A stretch of 38,064 nucleotides of DNA from Gallaecimonas pentaromativorans (GTDB lineage Bacteria; Pseudomonadota; Gammaproteobacteria; Enterobacterales; Gallaecimonadaceae). Location of the stretch: NCBI RefSeq assembly GCF_003751625.1, contig NZ_RJUL01000014.1, positions 1 through 38,064 of the forward strand, given 5' to 3'. Positions 37,155-38,064 of the stretch are shown one piece after another; position 1 is the first letter of the stretch; every line of letters begins with the position of its first letter. The translations under genes were made by a program, and so were the position numbers. The notes below the pieces were generated by a model. The model saw nothing but the letters and a program-made list of their open reading frames with translations, was not told the DNA's origin and ran no database searches.

Positions 37155-37349
37155 GCCAGGCTCCAGAGAAATGAAAGGCGGCTATTGTACCGAGATGAAC
37201 GGGCAAAGCGACGCCGGTGAGCCAAGGGTAATGACCGCTGGTTGAACCAAGGCTGATCGCACCCCGGCTCAACAGGTGATTTGTTGTTTGCCCAGGCCCC
37301 GCCTTTGGCGCTAACCTTTAGGCACCCCGGCCCAGCTCAGGATTTTGCC

Positions 37350-37835
37350 ATGGAATACAACACCTCTGCCCTTTGCGACACCTACATCGACATGGTGGAC
37401 GTGGTTGAACCCATCTTCGCTAACTACGGTGGCCGCAGCTCCTTTGGCGGCAAGGTCAGCACCGTTAAATGCTTCGAAGACAACGCCCTTATTCGCGAGA
37501 TGCTCGAAGAGCCGGGCGAAGGCCGGGTGCTGCTGGTAGACGGCGGCGGTTCTTTGCGCCGGGCCCTGATTGACGCCGACATTGCCGAGCTGGCCATGCG
37601 CAACAACTGGGAAGGGTTGGTGATCAACGGCGCGGTGCGGGAAGTGGACACCCTCGAAGAGCTGGAACTGGGGATCTGCGCCCTGGCCGCCATCCCGGTG
37701 GGTGCCGAAGACAAAGGCGTCGGCGAGACCGAAGTACCGGTTAACTTTGCCGGGGTAACCTTCCTGCCGGAAGACTGGCTCTACGCCGACTCCACCGGCA
37801 TTATCCTCTCCCCCGAGCAGCTCGATTTGGTGTAA
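37350..37835 (+). CDS. rraA: Ribonuclease E activity regulator RraA
   Basis: RraA binds RNase E and lowers its activity, stabilising many mRNAs. The 161-aa length equals E. coli RraA. The sequence follows the family from '[20 protein letters not shown]' through '[19 protein letters not shown]', '[18 protein letters not shown]' and '[16 protein letters not shown]' to '[16 protein letters not shown]'. AGGA precedes the ATG at 37350; an ORF extension to 37281 is unconserved. It follows the hslVU block as in E. coli, though menA is missing. Its terminator appears disrupted by an insertion sequence 14 bp past the stop. Confidence 0.96.
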   Translation: MEYNTSALCDTYIDMVDVVEPIFANYGGRSSFGGKVSTVKCFEDNALIREMLEEPGEGRVLLVDGGGSLRRALIDADIAELAMRNNWEGLVINGAVREVDTLEELELGICALAAIPVGAEDKGVGETEVPVNFAGVTFLPEDWLYADSTGIILSPEQLDLV

Positions 37836-37849
37836 CAGCCTTGCTGATG

Positions 37850-37869
37850 AAAAAGCCGCCCCAAGGGCT
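37850..37869 (+). terminator. Left half of the rraA terminator, split by an insertion
   Basis: After rraA comes AAAAAGCCGCCCC then AAGGGCT, and then the insertion-sequence end. The expected pairing arm (GGGGCGGCTTTTT) is missing. The sequence therefore looks like a terminator cut in its 3' arm; only a short AGCC/GGCT pairing remains. This is inference from the truncated symmetry. Confidence 0.5.
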
Positions 37870-37916
37870 AATGCTGATCAGTTAAGACCGATCGCTTGAC
37901 TGATCCTCCAGTGATG

Positions 37917-37951
37917 AAAAAATCCGACATCTCCTTGGTGTCGGATTTTTT
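37917..37951. terminator. Hairpin at the IS left end blocking read-in transcription
   Basis: ATCCGACA/TGTCGGAT (37922-37929 with 37939-37946) has a 9-nt loop, with A5 before and T5 after. It is a strong intrinsic terminator directly before the transposase ATG. Many insertion sequences carry such stem-loops to limit impinging transcription. It may also now terminate rraA. Confidence 0.75.
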
Positions 37952-38064
37952 ATGCGTCTTCAAACCGCGTTGTCCTCCGCTTTTGCCTTCAGCAACGAGT
38001 ACCGCTCTCTCGAGCAGTTTTCCGCCCTTCTCGACCCGGCCGTGCTCGAACAAGCCTTTGCCAG
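37952..38064 (+). CDS. IS4-family transposase, N-terminal part (cut by window edge)
   Basis: The 37 visible residues, 'MRLQTALSSAFAF' to 'LDPAVLEQAFA', match the start of IS4-type transposases seen widely in marine gammaproteobacteria ('xLxxFSxxLDPxxLEQ'). The DDE catalytic residues lie beyond the edge. No strong ribosome-binding site is seen, because the hairpin abuts the ATG; this would keep expression low. Confidence 0.75.
   Translation, partial: MRLQTALSSAFAFSNEYRSLEQFSALLDPAVLEQAFA

Larger units (their letters stand above)
37870..38064 (+). mobile_element. Left end of an IS4-family insertion sequence (partial)
   Basis: The left end begins AATGCTGATCAGTTAAG, resembling terminal inverted repeats of IS4-type elements. 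It is followed by a hairpin and the start of a transposase. The element runs off the right window edge, so the right repeat and target duplication cannot be seen. The exact left boundary is estimated. Confidence 0.7.

Overview
The window looks like a chromosome segment of a GC-rich gammaproteobacterium. The gene neighbourhoods rpmE-priA-ftsN-hslV-hslU...rraA, metJ-metB-metL-metF and maoP-hdfR match those of Escherichia coli and its relatives. The short, dense genes, 60%-range GC and marine-type gene set would suit a genus such as Gallaecimonas, but that name is a low-confidence guess.

Layout. (1) 1-5.65 kb: the left edge carries a strong rRNA-type promoter pointing out of the window, and a DnaA box. 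Divergent from it is a TPP riboswitch driving thiC-thiO-thiS-thiG-thiE-thiF, tightly overlapping genes that make the pyrimidine and thiazole halves of thiamine and join them. ThiO, not ThiH, supplies the glycine imine. (2) 5.67-13.2 kb: an accessory stretch with two likely toxin/partner modules. One is a class 3 lipase with a small membrane-anchored partner. The other is a peptidoglycan-binding plus T4-lysozyme/pesticin-like muramidase followed at zero distance by a four-cysteine lipoprotein. A second copy of that lipoprotein, with an identical 29-bp terminator repeat, lies about 1.6 kb further on, and an AT-richer HEPN-motif gene sits between the two. A diguanylate cyclase and an unrelated lipoprotein also lie here. 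(3) 13.2-15.1 kb: a secreted M61 metallopeptidase. (4) 15.4-22.8 kb: the methionine block metF, metE, metL and metB, all leftward, with metJ divergent. MetJ operators (MET boxes) precede metF, metE and the metB/metJ pair. (5) 22.8-31.2 kb: a secreted subtilisin, malic enzyme, rpmE, then rightward priA, ftsN, hslV and hslU, with a near-consensus sigma-32 promoter before hslV. (6) 31.2-37.8 kb: a chemoreceptor, a 92-aa orphan, maoP/hdfR, a PAP2 phosphatase-glycosyltransferase pair, a SYLF protein and rraA. (7) 37.87 kb to the end: the left end of an IS4-like insertion sequence that appears to have split the rraA terminator.

No tRNA, rRNA gene body or CRISPR array was seen. The most novel part is the 9.9-13.1 kb muramidase/lipoprotein/HEPN cluster. 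No secretion machinery lies in the window, so assigning these genes to a type VI secretion system is inference.
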